DNA from: DATDAH01 sp036525535
Lineage (GTDB): Bacteria > Actinomycetota > Acidimicrobiia > Acidimicrobiales > DATDAH01
DNA: 23,303 nt
Reading direction: 5' to 3'
Assembly (NCBI GenBank): GCA_036525535.1
Contig: DATDAH010000126.1
Location: 1-23,303 of the forward strand
Position numbers and translations under genes: made by a program. Position 1 is the stretch's first letter, and the number at the start of each line of letters is the position of its first letter. This document shows positions 13,866-22,532 of this stretch, piece by piece. The notes under the pieces are model-generated. The model was not told the origin of the DNA and did no database searches. It saw nothing but the letters and a program-made list of their open reading frames with translations.

Positions 13866-13931
13866 CCCAGCCTCCTACCCGGTCAACGCGGTCCTCGTTC
13901 CCACCCGGCGTGGGTCACCCGCGTTCGGCGG

Positions 13932-14111
13932 TCAGGCGTAGGTGTTCGCGCTGCTTCCGCCGATGAGGGCGGAGACCAGGATCCCGAGGGGCAGCGCGCC
14001 CCAGTAGGACAGCCCGAGGCCCAGGTTGCCCAGGAACAGCATCAGCAACCAGGTGGCCGGGAAGGTGGCGATCAGGAACACGACCAGCCCGACGATGAGT
14101 GCACGAATCAT
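13932..14111 (-). CDS. Small hydrophobic membrane protein, unknown
   Basis: A 59-residue protein with two predicted helices (about 3-24 and 28-52) and a polar tail ending SSANTYA. The frame is open further upstream, but the ATG at 14111 is preceded by GAGGGGG at about seven bases and gives a clean membrane start MIRALIVGLVVF. I do not recognise the family. It lies 39 bp after the NDUFAF7-like methyltransferase gene and before the DUF2231 gene, all on one strand. It may be an accessory or assembly protein of the respiratory chain, but this rests only on location. Confidence 0.65.
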   Translation of the reverse strand: MIRALIVGLVVFLIATFPATWLLMLFLGNLGLGLSYWGALPLGILVSALIGGSSANTYA

Positions 14112-14150
14112 GGAGAATCCCCCTCGTTCCGGCGCCGAGTGTGGCACATG

Positions 14151-15074
14151 TCAGACCGCACCTCCGGGATTCCCCTCTCCGGGCTCGTCGACCACAGACC
14201 ACTCGAGGACCCGGAACGAGCCCATGCCGGCGGGGTCCAGCAGGGCCCCGGCCTCGTTGACCCGACTGCGGGCCCGGATGGCGTCCAGGTCGCCGAGGTG
14301 GGCCCGCTCCTGCCAGATCCGGCGACCCTCCTCCACCAGGCGGTCGATGCCCCACGACCGGAGCCAGTCGGCCTGGCTGTGGTCCTCGTCGGGCGCCGGG
14401 AGCTGGTCGACGGCCACCTCGGCGGTGATGTCCTGGCCGCCTAAGTGGTCCATCGGGTGCCCGCCCCGGTCATGACCCCGATAGGTGCGCAACCACTCGG
14501 GCCAGGGGCGGGTGGCCATGGCGGCCGTCGTCGAGACGTAGTCGACGACGACCAGGCGGCCGCGCAGCCGGGCCAGGACGCCCTCCACCCATTGGCGAGC
14601 CTGATCCTGCCGCGGGGCGAGGCCCGTCTCCGGCCAGTCCTGTCCGGGATCGAAGGGCTGGCCCCCGACCGTCAGGTCGAACGGCAGGTTGTCCAGCAGC
14701 TCGTTGGCGACGACCACGCCGACGAGCGGGCCGTCGGGCAGATCGGGCGCAGACTCGAGGCCCTGGTGCCGGGCCCGCTGGGCCCTCGAACGGTCGACGG
14801 CCACGTAGCGGTGGGGGCTGCCGGCCAGCGCCAAGCTGCGACCCAGCGTGCCCGCCCCGGCCCCGGCGTCGTACACGGTGAAGGCGTCGGGTCGACCCTG
14901 CGCATCCCACCAGGCGTCCAGCGCGCGGACGAGCACGGCCCCGAAGAGGGGCCCGACCTCTGGGGCGGTGAGGAAGTCGCCGCGCCGCCCGGCGCCTCCC
15001 CCTTGCCGCTCGTAGAACCCCTCCGGCCCGTAGAGCGCGGCCTCCATGACCTCCGAGAACGGAGGCGCGATCAG
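14151..15074 (-). CDS. COG1565/NDUFAF7-family class I SAM-dependent methyltransferase
   Basis: About 307 residues. Family landmarks are an N-terminal FSEVMEAALYGPEGFY (6-21, the usual F..fM..aLY...GyY), GDFLTAPEVGPLFG (32-45), the SAM loop VYDAGAGAGTLGRSL (67-81) and VVANELLDNLPFD. Human NDUFAF7, in this family, dimethylates an arginine of NDUFS2, the NuoD homologue, and is needed for complex I assembly. The gene overlaps the nuoN stop, which supports a related role here. The first ATG in frame (15047) would cut into the conserved N-terminus and has GGAGG only two bases away. A CTG at 15074 keeps the whole motif and overlaps the nuoN stop as CTGA, so I use it, with ATG 15047 as the alternative (298 residues). 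Confidence 0.85.
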   Translation of the reverse strand: MIAPPFSEVMEAALYGPEGFYERQGGGAGRRGDFLTAPEVGPLFGAVLVRALDAWWDAQGRPDAFTVYDAGAGAGTLGRSLALAGSPHRYVAVDRSRAQRARHQGLESAPDLPDGPLVGVVVANELLDNLPFDLTVGGQPFDPGQDWPETGLAPRQDQARQWVEGVLARLRGRLVVVDYVSTTAAMATRPWPEWLRTYRGHDRGGHPMDHLGGQDITAEVAVDQLPAPDEDHSQADWLRSWGIDRLVEEGRRIWQERAHLGDLDAIRARSRVNEAGALLDPAGMGSFRVLEWSVVDEPGEGNPGGAV

Positions 15075-16576
15075 GGGATCGCGCTGGCGGCGAGGTTGGC
15101 CACGTCGCCGAAGTGGGTGACCAGGCCGGGGAAGATGCCGAAGACCAGCGTGCCGATGACGGCGATGCCGAGGGCGGCGCTGAGCGAGAACGGCACCCGG
15201 ATGGACGTGGTCTCGCCCTCGGGCGCGTCCTGGAACCACATCAGGCGGGCCACGTTGGCGTAGTAGAAGAGCGCGATCACCGAGTTCACGGCGACCACCA
15301 CGGCCAGCACGGCACCGGACACGGTCTCCGCCGAGAGCAGGGCTCGGAAGACGACGAACTTCGCCACCCAACCGGCGAGCGGCGGGATGCCGGCCAGGGC
15401 GAAGAGGAACACCGACATCAGCACCGCGAGGGCGGGCGAGTACTGGAACAGGCCCCGGTACGAGTCGATCTCGCCCGATCCGGTGCGTCGGGCCACCGCG
15501 ATCACCACGGCGAAGGCGCCGAGGTTCATGGCCGTGTAGATGAGCAGATAGACGACGACCGCAGTCAGGGCCTCCTGGCCGGCGTCCCCGACGACGGCCA
15601 GCGGGGCGAGCATGAAGCCGGCCTGGGCCACCGAGGAGTACGCCAGGAGGCGCACGATGTTGGTCTGGCGCAGGGCGATCAGGTTGCCGACGGTCATGGT
15701 CACCGCGGCCAGGATCCACATGAGCGGCTCGACGACGTCGCTCCGGCCGGGGAAGGCCAGGAAGACCAGGGACAGCAGGGCCACGAAACCCGCCGCCTTG
15801 GACGCCACGGCGAGGAACGAGGCAATGGGCGTCGGGGCCCCCTCGTAGGTGTCGGGGGCCCACGTGTGGAACGGGACGGCGGAGACCTTGAACCCGAAGC
15901 CCACGATGATGAACAGGATCCCCAGCGTGATGAACGGCACGCTGGACGGCTTGGCCCCGATCTGGGCCCCGATCTCGGTGAGCAGGGTCGAACCGGTGAC
16001 CCCGTAGAGCAGGGACATGCCGTAGAGGAGCACCGCCGAGGCGAAGACGCCCATCAGGTAGTACTTCAGGCCCGCCTCGTTGCCCTTGAGGTCCCGCTTG
16101 CGCCAGGCGGCGAGCATGTAGGCGGGGATCGAGAGCAGCTCCAGGGCCACGAAGATGGAGATCAGGTCCCGGGCCGAGGCCATGACCGACATGCCCAGCA
16201 ACGAGCTGAGGAGCAGGAAGTAGTACTCCCCCTCGTGGTAGTCGCCCTCGGCGATGTAGTTGGTCGACAGCAGGATGACCACGTAGCCCGCGATGAGGAA
16301 CAGGGCCTTCATGACCAGGGCGAAGTCGTCGACGACGTAGGCCCCGTCGAACATCACCCGGTCGGTGCCGTCGAGGGCGAGGGTGAGGACGGGGACCAGC
16401 GCCGCCAGCACGCCGATGCCCGTCAGCGACGGGATCAGCCACTTGTCCCGCTCGAACACGAGGTCGGCCAGGAGCACGAGGACCAGGACGCCGGTGAGCA
16501 CGATCTCGGGCGCGAAGGCGTGGTAGTCGATCGTCGGGGCGGTGAACCCCCCGGCCTGGGCGAGCAGGGCGATCAC
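15071..16576 (-). CDS. nuoN: NADH-quinone oxidoreductase subunit N
   Basis: A 501-residue antiporter-like proton channel in the membrane arm of complex I. The key charged residues in membrane helices are present: E146 in VALELLSIPAY, K230 in FGFKVSAVPFHTWAPD (228-242), K260 in ASKAAGF, and a late Lys in AGWVAKFVVF. About 14 hydrophobic helices can be counted. The GTG start lies one base after the nuoM stop. The stop overlaps the start of the NDUFAF7-like gene. Confidence 0.96.
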   Translation of the reverse strand: MIALLAQAGGFTAPTIDYHAFAPEIVLTGVLVLVLLADLVFERDKWLIPSLTGIGVLAALVPVLTLALDGTDRVMFDGAYVVDDFALVMKALFLIAGYVVILLSTNYIAEGDYHEGEYYFLLLSSLLGMSVMASARDLISIFVALELLSIPAYMLAAWRKRDLKGNEAGLKYYLMGVFASAVLLYGMSLLYGVTGSTLLTEIGAQIGAKPSSVPFITLGILFIIVGFGFKVSAVPFHTWAPDTYEGAPTPIASFLAVASKAAGFVALLSLVFLAFPGRSDVVEPLMWILAAVTMTVGNLIALRQTNIVRLLAYSSVAQAGFMLAPLAVVGDAGQEALTAVVVYLLIYTAMNLGAFAVVIAVARRTGSGEIDSYRGLFQYSPALAVLMSVFLFALAGIPPLAGWVAKFVVFRALLSAETVSGAVLAVVVAVNSVIALFYYANVARLMWFQDAPEGETTSIRVPFSLSAALGIAVIGTLVFGIFPGLVTHFGDVANLAASAIP

Positions 16577-16577
16577 G

Positions 16578-18104
16578 TCAGCCGCCGCCGACCAGGGAAT
16601 GGAGCACCTTCTCCACGGCGGGATCGGTGACGCTGAAGATCAGGTTGGGGTAGATGCCCAGGACGAGGATCGGCACCAGCATGGGGATCCAGGCCACCCA
16701 TTCGAAGACCGAGAGCTGGGCGATCTCCTCGTCGGCGAACTCCTCCTTGGGGACCCCGAAGGTGGTCCGCTGGTAGAGCCACAGCAGGTAGCCCGCGGCC
16801 AGGACGGTGCCGACCGCGGCGATGACCATGTAGGTCCGGAAGGTCTCCACCGGCAGGCCCGGCGCCGGGCTGTAGGCCGACAGGATCGCCGGGAACTCGC
16901 CCCAGAACCCGGCCAGGCCGGGCAGGCCGAGGCTGGCCATGGCGCAGAAGCCGAGGATCCAGCCCAGCTTGGGCACCTGAGTCAGCAGACCGCCGAGGCG
17001 GCTGATCTCCAGCGTGTGATAGCGGTCCTTCACCGAACCGGCGCAGAAGAAGAGCATCCCGGTGATGAGGCCGTGGGCCACCATGCCGAAGATGGCGGCG
17101 TTGAAGCCGATGGGCGTGAGGGTGGCGATGCCGAGCATCACGAAGCCCATGTGGGCCACCGACGAGAAGGCGATGAGCCGTTTCATGTCGGTCTGGGCCA
17201 GGCACCCGAGCGCGCCGTAGATGATGCCGATGACGGCCAGGAGCCCGATGTAGGGGGCCCAGTCCTTGGCCGCCTCGGGCAGGATCGGGACGGCGATGCG
17301 GATGAAGCCGTAGGCCCCGAGCTTCAGCAGGACGGCGGCCAGGATGACCGAGCCGACGGTCGGGGCCTCGGTGTGGGCGTCGGGCAGCCACGTGTGGAAC
17401 GGGAACATCGGGACCTTGATCCCGAAGCCCAGGAACATGCCACCGAAGATCCAGAGCTGGGTCGTCGAGGCGATCCCCGCCGCCGCCTCGGGCAGGAGGC
17501 GGATGTCGAAGGTGGCGTCGCCCAGGAAGTAGAGGGCCAGGAAGCTGACCAGCATCAGGGCTGAGCCGAACAGGGTGAACAGGAAGAACTTGATCGCCGC
17601 GTACTGGCGGTTGGGCCCGCCCCAGACCCCGATCATGAAGTACATCGGGAGCAGGACGACCTCGAAGAACACGAAGAAGAGGATCAGGTCCTGGGCCAGG
17701 AAGGTCCCGACCATGCCCGTCTCCAGGATGAGCAGGAGGGTGAAGAAGGCCTTCGGCTTGCCCGGGTCGGGCAGGTGGTTCCACGAGTAGATGATGCAGA
17801 GCGGCACGACCAGCAGGGTCAGGGCCAGCAGCGGCAGCGAGATCCCGTCGAGGCCCATGATGTAGCGGCTGTTGATGACGTCGATCCAGTTCTTGTCGAC
17901 GACGTACTGCAGCTCGCCGGCGTGGTCGTAGTCGAAGTCCAGGAGCAGCAGGACACCCATCACCCCGGATCCGAGCGACGCCGCCAAGGCGACCACCTTC
18001 ACCAGCAGGTCGTCCCCCTTGGGCATGGCCATCACCAGGACGGCGCCCACCGCCGGGATGAACGTCACCAGGGTCAGGCCCCAGTCGTTGAGGAAGTCGG
18101 TCAT
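16578..18104 (-). CDS. nuoM: NADH-quinone oxidoreductase subunit M
   Basis: A 508-residue antiporter-like proton channel of complex I. Functional residues are E148 in FFEVVLLPMY, K230 in GIKVPMFPFHTWLPDAHTEA (228-247), K261 in LLKLGAYG and E403 in FWGEFP. The ATG at 18104 gives the normal short N-terminus MTDFLNDWGL; the frame is open upstream but antisense-like and unconserved. It starts 16 bp after the nuoL stop and ends one base before nuoN. Confidence 0.96.
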   Translation of the reverse strand: MTDFLNDWGLTLVTFIPAVGAVLVMAMPKGDDLLVKVVALAASLGSGVMGVLLLLDFDYDHAGELQYVVDKNWIDVINSRYIMGLDGISLPLLALTLLVVPLCIIYSWNHLPDPGKPKAFFTLLLILETGMVGTFLAQDLILFFVFFEVVLLPMYFMIGVWGGPNRQYAAIKFFLFTLFGSALMLVSFLALYFLGDATFDIRLLPEAAAGIASTTQLWIFGGMFLGFGIKVPMFPFHTWLPDAHTEAPTVGSVILAAVLLKLGAYGFIRIAVPILPEAAKDWAPYIGLLAVIGIIYGALGCLAQTDMKRLIAFSSVAHMGFVMLGIATLTPIGFNAAIFGMVAHGLITGMLFFCAGSVKDRYHTLEISRLGGLLTQVPKLGWILGFCAMASLGLPGLAGFWGEFPAILSAYSPAPGLPVETFRTYMVIAAVGTVLAAGYLLWLYQRTTFGVPKEEFADEEIAQLSVFEWVAWIPMLVPILVLGIYPNLIFSVTDPAVEKVLHSLVGGG

Positions 18105-18120
18105 GGCTCGGTGGTGACTC

Positions 18121-20202
18121 CTAGATGATGACGATGAAGATGCCGGCGAGGACTGCGGCGCCGGCGAAGAGGAGGGCGGCGTACTGCTGCACGCGGCCGG
18201 TCTGGATGCGGCGCAGGAGCTGGCCGGAGCCCTCGGCCCCGGCGCCCGAGGCGTTGACCAGCCGGTCCACGCCTCCCTGGTCGATGCTGCGGTAGAGCCA
18301 GTTGCCCGTGACCCTGGACACGTTGGCGGCTCCGTTGACCACGCCGTCGAGGACGTGCTGGTTGAACCAGTAGACGCCGTTGGCGATGGGACCCTTGATG
18401 CTCTGGACGATGACGCTCTCGTAGAGCCAGTCGAGGTAGTACTTGTTCTCGAGGACGCGGTAGCCCCAGGCGGCCGCCGCACTGCGTTCGGTGAGGCCGT
18501 GCGGGCCGCGGTTGTGGGCGAAGTACCGCCAGGCCAGCGCGATGCCGGAGACGGCCAACAGGATCGAGAAGGCCGCCAGCAGGAAGCTGAACTCGGGGTG
18601 CTCGATCTCCGGGAAGGCGAATGTCGGTTCGATGTAGTGCTCGAAGCGCAGCGCGATGCTGTCCGGGGCCAGCTTCTCGGGCAGGTTGAAGAAGCCGACG
18701 ACGACGGCGGCCCCGGCCAGGATCCAGAGGGGCACGGTCATGACCCGGGGCGACTCGTGGGGGGTGCCCTCACCCCGGTACTCACCGAAGAAGGTCATCC
18801 AGATGGCCCGGGTCATGTAGGCCGCGGTCATGAACGCCGTCATGCAGCCGAGGACCAGCATCGCCGGGTAGGCGTTGGTCTGGCCCTGCAGCGCCCCGGC
18901 CAGGATCTCGTCCTTGGACCAGAACCCGGCCAGTGGCGGGATGCCGGCCAGGGCCAGGGAGGCGATGACGAAGGTGGCGAAGGTGCTGGGCATGTACTTG
19001 CGCAGCCCGCCCATCTTGCGCATGTCGAAGGTGTGGTGGGCGGCGTGGCTGACCGACCCCGCCCCGAGGAAGAGGCAGGCCCTGAACATGGCGTGGGTGA
19101 AGAGGTGGAAGATGGCCGCCGTCCAGGCCCCCACGCCCAGGGCCATGACCATGTAGCCGAGCTGGCTGATGGTGGAGTAGGCGAGGACCTTCTTGATGTC
19201 CTTCTGGACGAAGGCCAGCGTCGCCCCGACGACGGTGGTGAAGGCCCCGACGAAGGCCAGCAGGTTGATGCTGGAGGAGCTGATCGAGAAGCCCTCGAAG
19301 AACACCGGGTAGAAGCGGGCGACCATGAAGACGCCGGCCACGACCATCGTGGCCGCGTGGATCAGAGCCGAGACCGGGGTGGGGCCGGCCATGGCGTCGG
19401 GCAACCAGGTGTGCAGGGGGAACTGGCCCGACTTCGAGCAGACCGCGGCCGTCAGGCAGATGGCGGCCATGAGGAGGATGAGGTGGCTCAGGCCGCCCTC
19501 GGCCGCCAGCGCGTTGATGTCGACGATGTTGAAGGTGCCGGCGCCGAAGAACAGGATGATCACGCCGATGATCAGGCCGACGTCGCCGACCCGGTTGGTC
19601 AGGAAGGCCTTGAGGGCGGCGTCGGAGTTGGGCTTGTCCTCCCACCAGTGGCCGATGAGCACGAACGAGCAGAGCCCGACCAGCTCCCACGCGGTCAGCA
19701 GCATCAGGGTGTTCTGGGCGATGACCAGGGTGAGCATCGACGCCGTGAACAGGGACAGGAAGGCGAAGTAGTGGGTGAAGCGCCGGTCCCCCTTCAGGTA
19801 TTCGGTGCTGTAGACGTGCACCAGCAGCGACACCAGGCTGACGGTGACGAGCATGATCACCGACAGGCCGTCGATCATGGTCCCGACGGGGAACTCGTGG
19901 CCGCCGAACTGGAACCAGGTGACGGTCTTCACGATCGGCTCGATGGCGTGATGGCCCTCTTCGGCGGCCCGGGCCGCGAGGCCCAGGGCCTCCTCGCCCC
20001 CCTCGCCGCCCCCGCCGGCGTTGACGTGCTGGATCCAGGCCACCCCCGTGCAGGCGGAGAGCACGAAGGAGGTGCCGACCGACAGGATCCCGATCTCCGA
20101 GCCGCCGAACGGGAGCCGCTTGCCCACGGCCAGGATGAGCACGAACGAGACGGCCGGGAGGAACGGGATGATCCAGGCGTGTTCCAGGAACCACATGGCC
20201 AT
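18121..20202 (-). CDS. nuoL: NADH-quinone oxidoreductase subunit L
   Basis: A 693-residue subunit, the distal proton channel that also carries the long lateral helix. Key residues are E173 in TAWELVGLCSF, K257 in SKSGQFPLHTWLPDAMAGPT (256-275), the H282 region IHAATM, K337 in QKDIKK and K430 in FWSKDEIL. After the first two helices there is a Gly/Glu-rich loop at about 62-90 with a His pair, longer than I expect. The ATG at 20202 shares its A with the nuoK stop (TGATG); a second ATG two codons on would also serve. The C-terminal lateral helix region and final hydrophobic helix are present. Confidence 0.96.
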   Translation of the reverse strand: MAMWFLEHAWIIPFLPAVSFVLILAVGKRLPFGGSEIGILSVGTSFVLSACTGVAWIQHVNAGGGGEGGEEALGLAARAAEEGHHAIEPIVKTVTWFQFGGHEFPVGTMIDGLSVIMLVTVSLVSLLVHVYSTEYLKGDRRFTHYFAFLSLFTASMLTLVIAQNTLMLLTAWELVGLCSFVLIGHWWEDKPNSDAALKAFLTNRVGDVGLIIGVIILFFGAGTFNIVDINALAAEGGLSHLILLMAAICLTAAVCSKSGQFPLHTWLPDAMAGPTPVSALIHAATMVVAGVFMVARFYPVFFEGFSISSSSINLLAFVGAFTTVVGATLAFVQKDIKKVLAYSTISQLGYMVMALGVGAWTAAIFHLFTHAMFRACLFLGAGSVSHAAHHTFDMRKMGGLRKYMPSTFATFVIASLALAGIPPLAGFWSKDEILAGALQGQTNAYPAMLVLGCMTAFMTAAYMTRAIWMTFFGEYRGEGTPHESPRVMTVPLWILAGAAVVVGFFNLPEKLAPDSIALRFEHYIEPTFAFPEIEHPEFSFLLAAFSILLAVSGIALAWRYFAHNRGPHGLTERSAAAAWGYRVLENKYYLDWLYESVIVQSIKGPIANGVYWFNQHVLDGVVNGAANVSRVTGNWLYRSIDQGGVDRLVNASGAGAEGSGQLLRRIQTGRVQQYAALLFAGAAVLAGIFIVII

Positions 20203-20501
20203 CAGCCCTTCATGAGGTCGGCCTGGTCCAGGTCGACGCTCCGGCGGTTGCGGTAGATGAGCAGGACGATGGCCAGGCCGACACCGACCTCGGCGGCGGC
20301 GACGGTGATGACGAACAGGGCGAACACCTGGCCGGCGACGTCGCCGTTGAACGCACCGAAGGCGACCAGGTTGATGCTGACGGCATTGAGGATGAGCTCG
20401 ACCGACATCAGCACGGCCACGCCGTTGCGGCGGGAGAGCACGCCGTAGACGCCGATGCAGAACAGGACCGCGCCAAGGAGGAGGAACTGGTTGAGCAGCA
20501 T
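20202..20501 (-). CDS. nuoK: NADH-quinone oxidoreductase subunit K
   Basis: A 99-residue, three-helix subunit of the complex I membrane arm. The two buried glutamates of the proton path are E35 (MSVELILNAV) and E71 (AAAEVGVGLA), matching E36 and E72 of Escherichia coli NuoK. It starts five bases after nuoJ. A GGGAGG purine run directly abuts the ATG, leaving no normal spacer, so re-initiation by ribosomes ending nuoJ seems likely. Confidence 0.96.
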   Translation of the reverse strand: MLLNQFLLLGAVLFCIGVYGVLSRRNGVAVLMSVELILNAVSINLVAFGAFNGDVAGQVFALFVITVAAAEVGVGLAIVLLIYRNRRSVDLDQADLMKG

Positions 20502-20506
20502 CCTCC

Positions 20507-20998
20507 CTAGTCCTTCCTGGCGATCACGATGGCCCCCACGAGGGCGGCGAGGAGGAGCACGGACACGACCTCGAAGGGCACGAGGTAGGTGCTGAAGATC
20601 GAGTCGGCCACCTGGCTGGTCCGCTGCACCGTGTCGGCGGGCAGCTCCTGGTCGTCGAACTGGTCGATCAGGGCGTAGCTCATGACGGCGAGCAACAGCA
20701 GGCCGACCAGGCCGGCCAGCCAGCGCTGGTCGTTGTCCAGGCTGGACTCCCCCGTCAATGGCGCCCGGGTCAGCATGATCCCGAAGAGGAAGAGGACCAC
20801 GATGGCGCCGAGGTAGATGAGGATCTGCGCCGTGCCGATGAACTCGGCCCCGAGCAGGAAGTACTGGGCGGCGACCCCGGCCAGCACGATGATGAGATAG
20901 AGGGCGGCGTGCACGATGTTGCGGGTGGTGACCACGCGCAGCGCGGCCAGGACGATGGCGGCGGCGATGAGCCCGAAGGCGATGTTCTCAGCCACCAT
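20507..20998 (-). CDS. nuoJ: NADH-quinone oxidoreductase subunit J
   Basis: A 163-residue, five-helix subunit at the heel of complex I. NIVHAALYLIIVLAGVAAQY (27-46) and the conserved GTAQILIYLGAIVVLFLFGI (55-74), which holds the pi-bulge helix of the family, are clear. A hydrophilic loop (about 78-130) precedes the last helix. The ATG overlaps the nuoI stop by one base (TGATG). Confidence 0.95.
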   Translation of the reverse strand: MVAENIAFGLIAAAIVLAALRVVTTRNIVHAALYLIIVLAGVAAQYFLLGAEFIGTAQILIYLGAIVVLFLFGIMLTRAPLTGESSLDNDQRWLAGLVGLLLLAVMSYALIDQFDDQELPADTVQRTSQVADSIFSTYLVPFEVVSVLLLAALVGAIVIARKD

Positions 20999-21486
20999 CA
21001 GCGGGGCACCTTCTTGGCCTTCATCTCACTGCCGGCCTCGTAGGCCTCGAAGTCCGGCACCGTCTTCATCCACTCGTTGAGCCGGTCCTTGTCGTGGAGC
21101 AGGTCGGCGATGCGGTGCTCGCCGTACTCGAACTCGGGGCTCCAGAAGAGGGCCTCGAACGGGCAGACCTCGACGCAGATCCCGCAGTACATGCAGAGCG
21201 CGAAGTCGATGTCGAAACGGTCCAGCTCGTTCTTCTGACGGGGCTTGCCGCCCTCCCGCCGGGGCGGGGCCAGGTACTTGTGGCCCTCGATGTAGATGCA
21301 CCAGTCCGGGCACTCCCGGGCACAGAGCATGCAGACCGTGCAGTTCTCCTCCTTCAGCGCGATGACGCCGCGGGCCCGGGGCGTGGGCTCCTCCTTCACG
21401 TGGGGGTACTGCACGGTGACCGCCGGCTTGAGCATGGTGCGGAACGTCACACCGAGGCCCTTGACCAGACCGGGGAGCTGGGGCAT
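20998..21486 (-). CDS. nuoI: NADH-quinone oxidoreductase subunit I, two [4Fe-4S] ferredoxin
   Basis: A 162-residue peripheral subunit that passes electrons through clusters N6a and N6b to N2. Two full ferredoxin motifs are present: CTVCMLCARECP (C49, C52, C55, C59) and CMYCGICVEVCP (C98, C101, C104, C108). The N-terminus has the amphipathic segment that lies on the membrane arm. Its start shares one base with the nuoH stop, and its stop shares one base with nuoJ. If nuoEFG are truly absent from the complex, NuoI is the likely docking site for another electron donor such as ferredoxin. Confidence 0.96.
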   Translation of the reverse strand: MPQLPGLVKGLGVTFRTMLKPAVTVQYPHVKEEPTPRARGVIALKEENCTVCMLCARECPDWCIYIEGHKYLAPPRREGGKPRQKNELDRFDIDFALCMYCGICVEVCPFEALFWSPEFEYGEHRIADLLHDKDRLNEWMKTVPDFEAYEAGSEMKAKKVPR

Positions 21487-22532
21487 CAGAACACCACCTT
21501 CAGCACGGCGGTGGCCGCGATGTTGATCAGGCTCAGGGGGATCAGCACCTTCCAGGCGAAGGCCTGGAGCTGGTCCTCCCGGAACCGGGGGAACGTGAAC
21601 CGGACCCAGAAGATGAGGAAGGCCACGAACATGACCTTGCCGAACATCACGGCGGGGCCGAGGACGTTGAGGATGTCGTCGGTCGGGTCGAAGCCGGGGA
21701 CCCACCAGCCCCCCAGGAACAGGACCGAGGCGATCCCGGCGAAGGCGAAGGCGGTGCCGAACTCGCCCATGAAGAAGAGCAGGAAGCGGAAGCCGGTGTA
21801 CTCCACCTGGTAGCCGCCGACGATCTCGGACTCGGCCACCGGCATGTCGAAGGGGGGCTGGGTCAGCTCGGCCTGCACCGCGGCCAGGAAGATGAAGAAG
21901 CCCACGAACTGGGTGAGGACGTACGGGTTGCCGATGGCGTCGATGCCGAAGATGGCGCCGTCGGCCTGGGCGAAGACGATGCCCTGCATGGACAGGGTCC
22001 CGGCCTGGATGACCACGCCGACCACGGCCAGCAGCAGGGGCAGCTCGTAGGCGATGAGCTGGCCCGCGGCGCGGAGGCCTCCGAGCAGCGCGTACTTGTT
22101 GGCCGAGGCCCACCCCGCCATGAGCACGCCGATGACCGAGATGGAGGACACGGCCAGGGCGAAGAAGATGCCCGTGTCGAGGTCCTCCACGATGAGGTCG
22201 GGACCCACGGGCACGACCACGAAGAGCAGGAAGGTGGAGATCAGCACCACCAGGGGGGCGAGGGCGAAGACCACGCGGTCGGCCTTCTCGGGGAAGATGT
22301 CCTCCTTCTGGAGGAACTTGACCCCGTCGGCCACGAGCTGGAGCACGCCGTGAGGGCCCGCTTCCATGGGGCCGAGGCGGCTCTGCATGTGGCTCATCAT
22401 CTTCATCAGGAAGACGTAGCCCAGGATGATGGCCCCGGCCGGGATGACCATGAGGATGACCAGGACCTTGATCCCGGTCTGCTGCCAGTAGGCCAGGTCG
22501 ACGGCGCTGACGAGGGAGAGCACGGACGACAT
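21486..22532 (-). CDS. nuoH: NADH-quinone oxidoreductase subunit H
   Basis: A 348-residue membrane subunit that joins the membrane and peripheral arms and forms the quinone chamber. The loops SRLGPMEAGPHGVLQLVADG and KFLQKEDIFP, and AELTQPPFDMPVAESEIVGG with YQVEYTGFRF, are the family signatures carrying acidic residues of the E-channel. About eight hydrophobic helices are seen. GTG 22535 and ATG 22532 are adjacent possible starts; I chose ATG because TGATG overlaps recur in this operon. nuoH follows nuoD directly, with no nuoE, nuoF or nuoG between. Confidence 0.95.
   Translation of the reverse strand: MSSVLSLVSAVDLAYWQQTGIKVLVILMVIPAGAIILGYVFLMKMMSHMQSRLGPMEAGPHGVLQLVADGVKFLQKEDIFPEKADRVVFALAPLVVLISTFLLFVVVPVGPDLIVEDLDTGIFFALAVSSISVIGVLMAGWASANKYALLGGLRAAGQLIAYELPLLLAVVGVVIQAGTLSMQGIVFAQADGAIFGIDAIGNPYVLTQFVGFFIFLAAVQAELTQPPFDMPVAESEIVGGYQVEYTGFRFLLFFMGEFGTAFAFAGIASVLFLGGWWVPGFDPTDDILNVLGPAVMFGKVMFVAFLIFWVRFTFPRFREDQLQAFAWKVLIPLSLINIAATAVLKVVF

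Noticed and set aside
13900..13914. CCCAC-CCGGC-GTGGG hairpin as a terminator after the 59-aa gene
   Set aside because: The stem is only five pairs and no T-run follows on either strand.
11544..14444. 966-codon open frame on the plus strand across acs, DUF2231 and the methyltransferase
   Set aside because: Spans several real genes and their gaps on the other strand, with low-complexity translation; typical of very GC-rich DNA.
15113..16630. 505-codon open frame antisense to nuoN
   Set aside because: Mirror of a conserved membrane protein gene; highly polar, His- and Asp-rich translation.
18355..20256. 633-codon open frame antisense to nuoL
   Set aside because: Same reason: shadow of nuoL with no recognisable domain.
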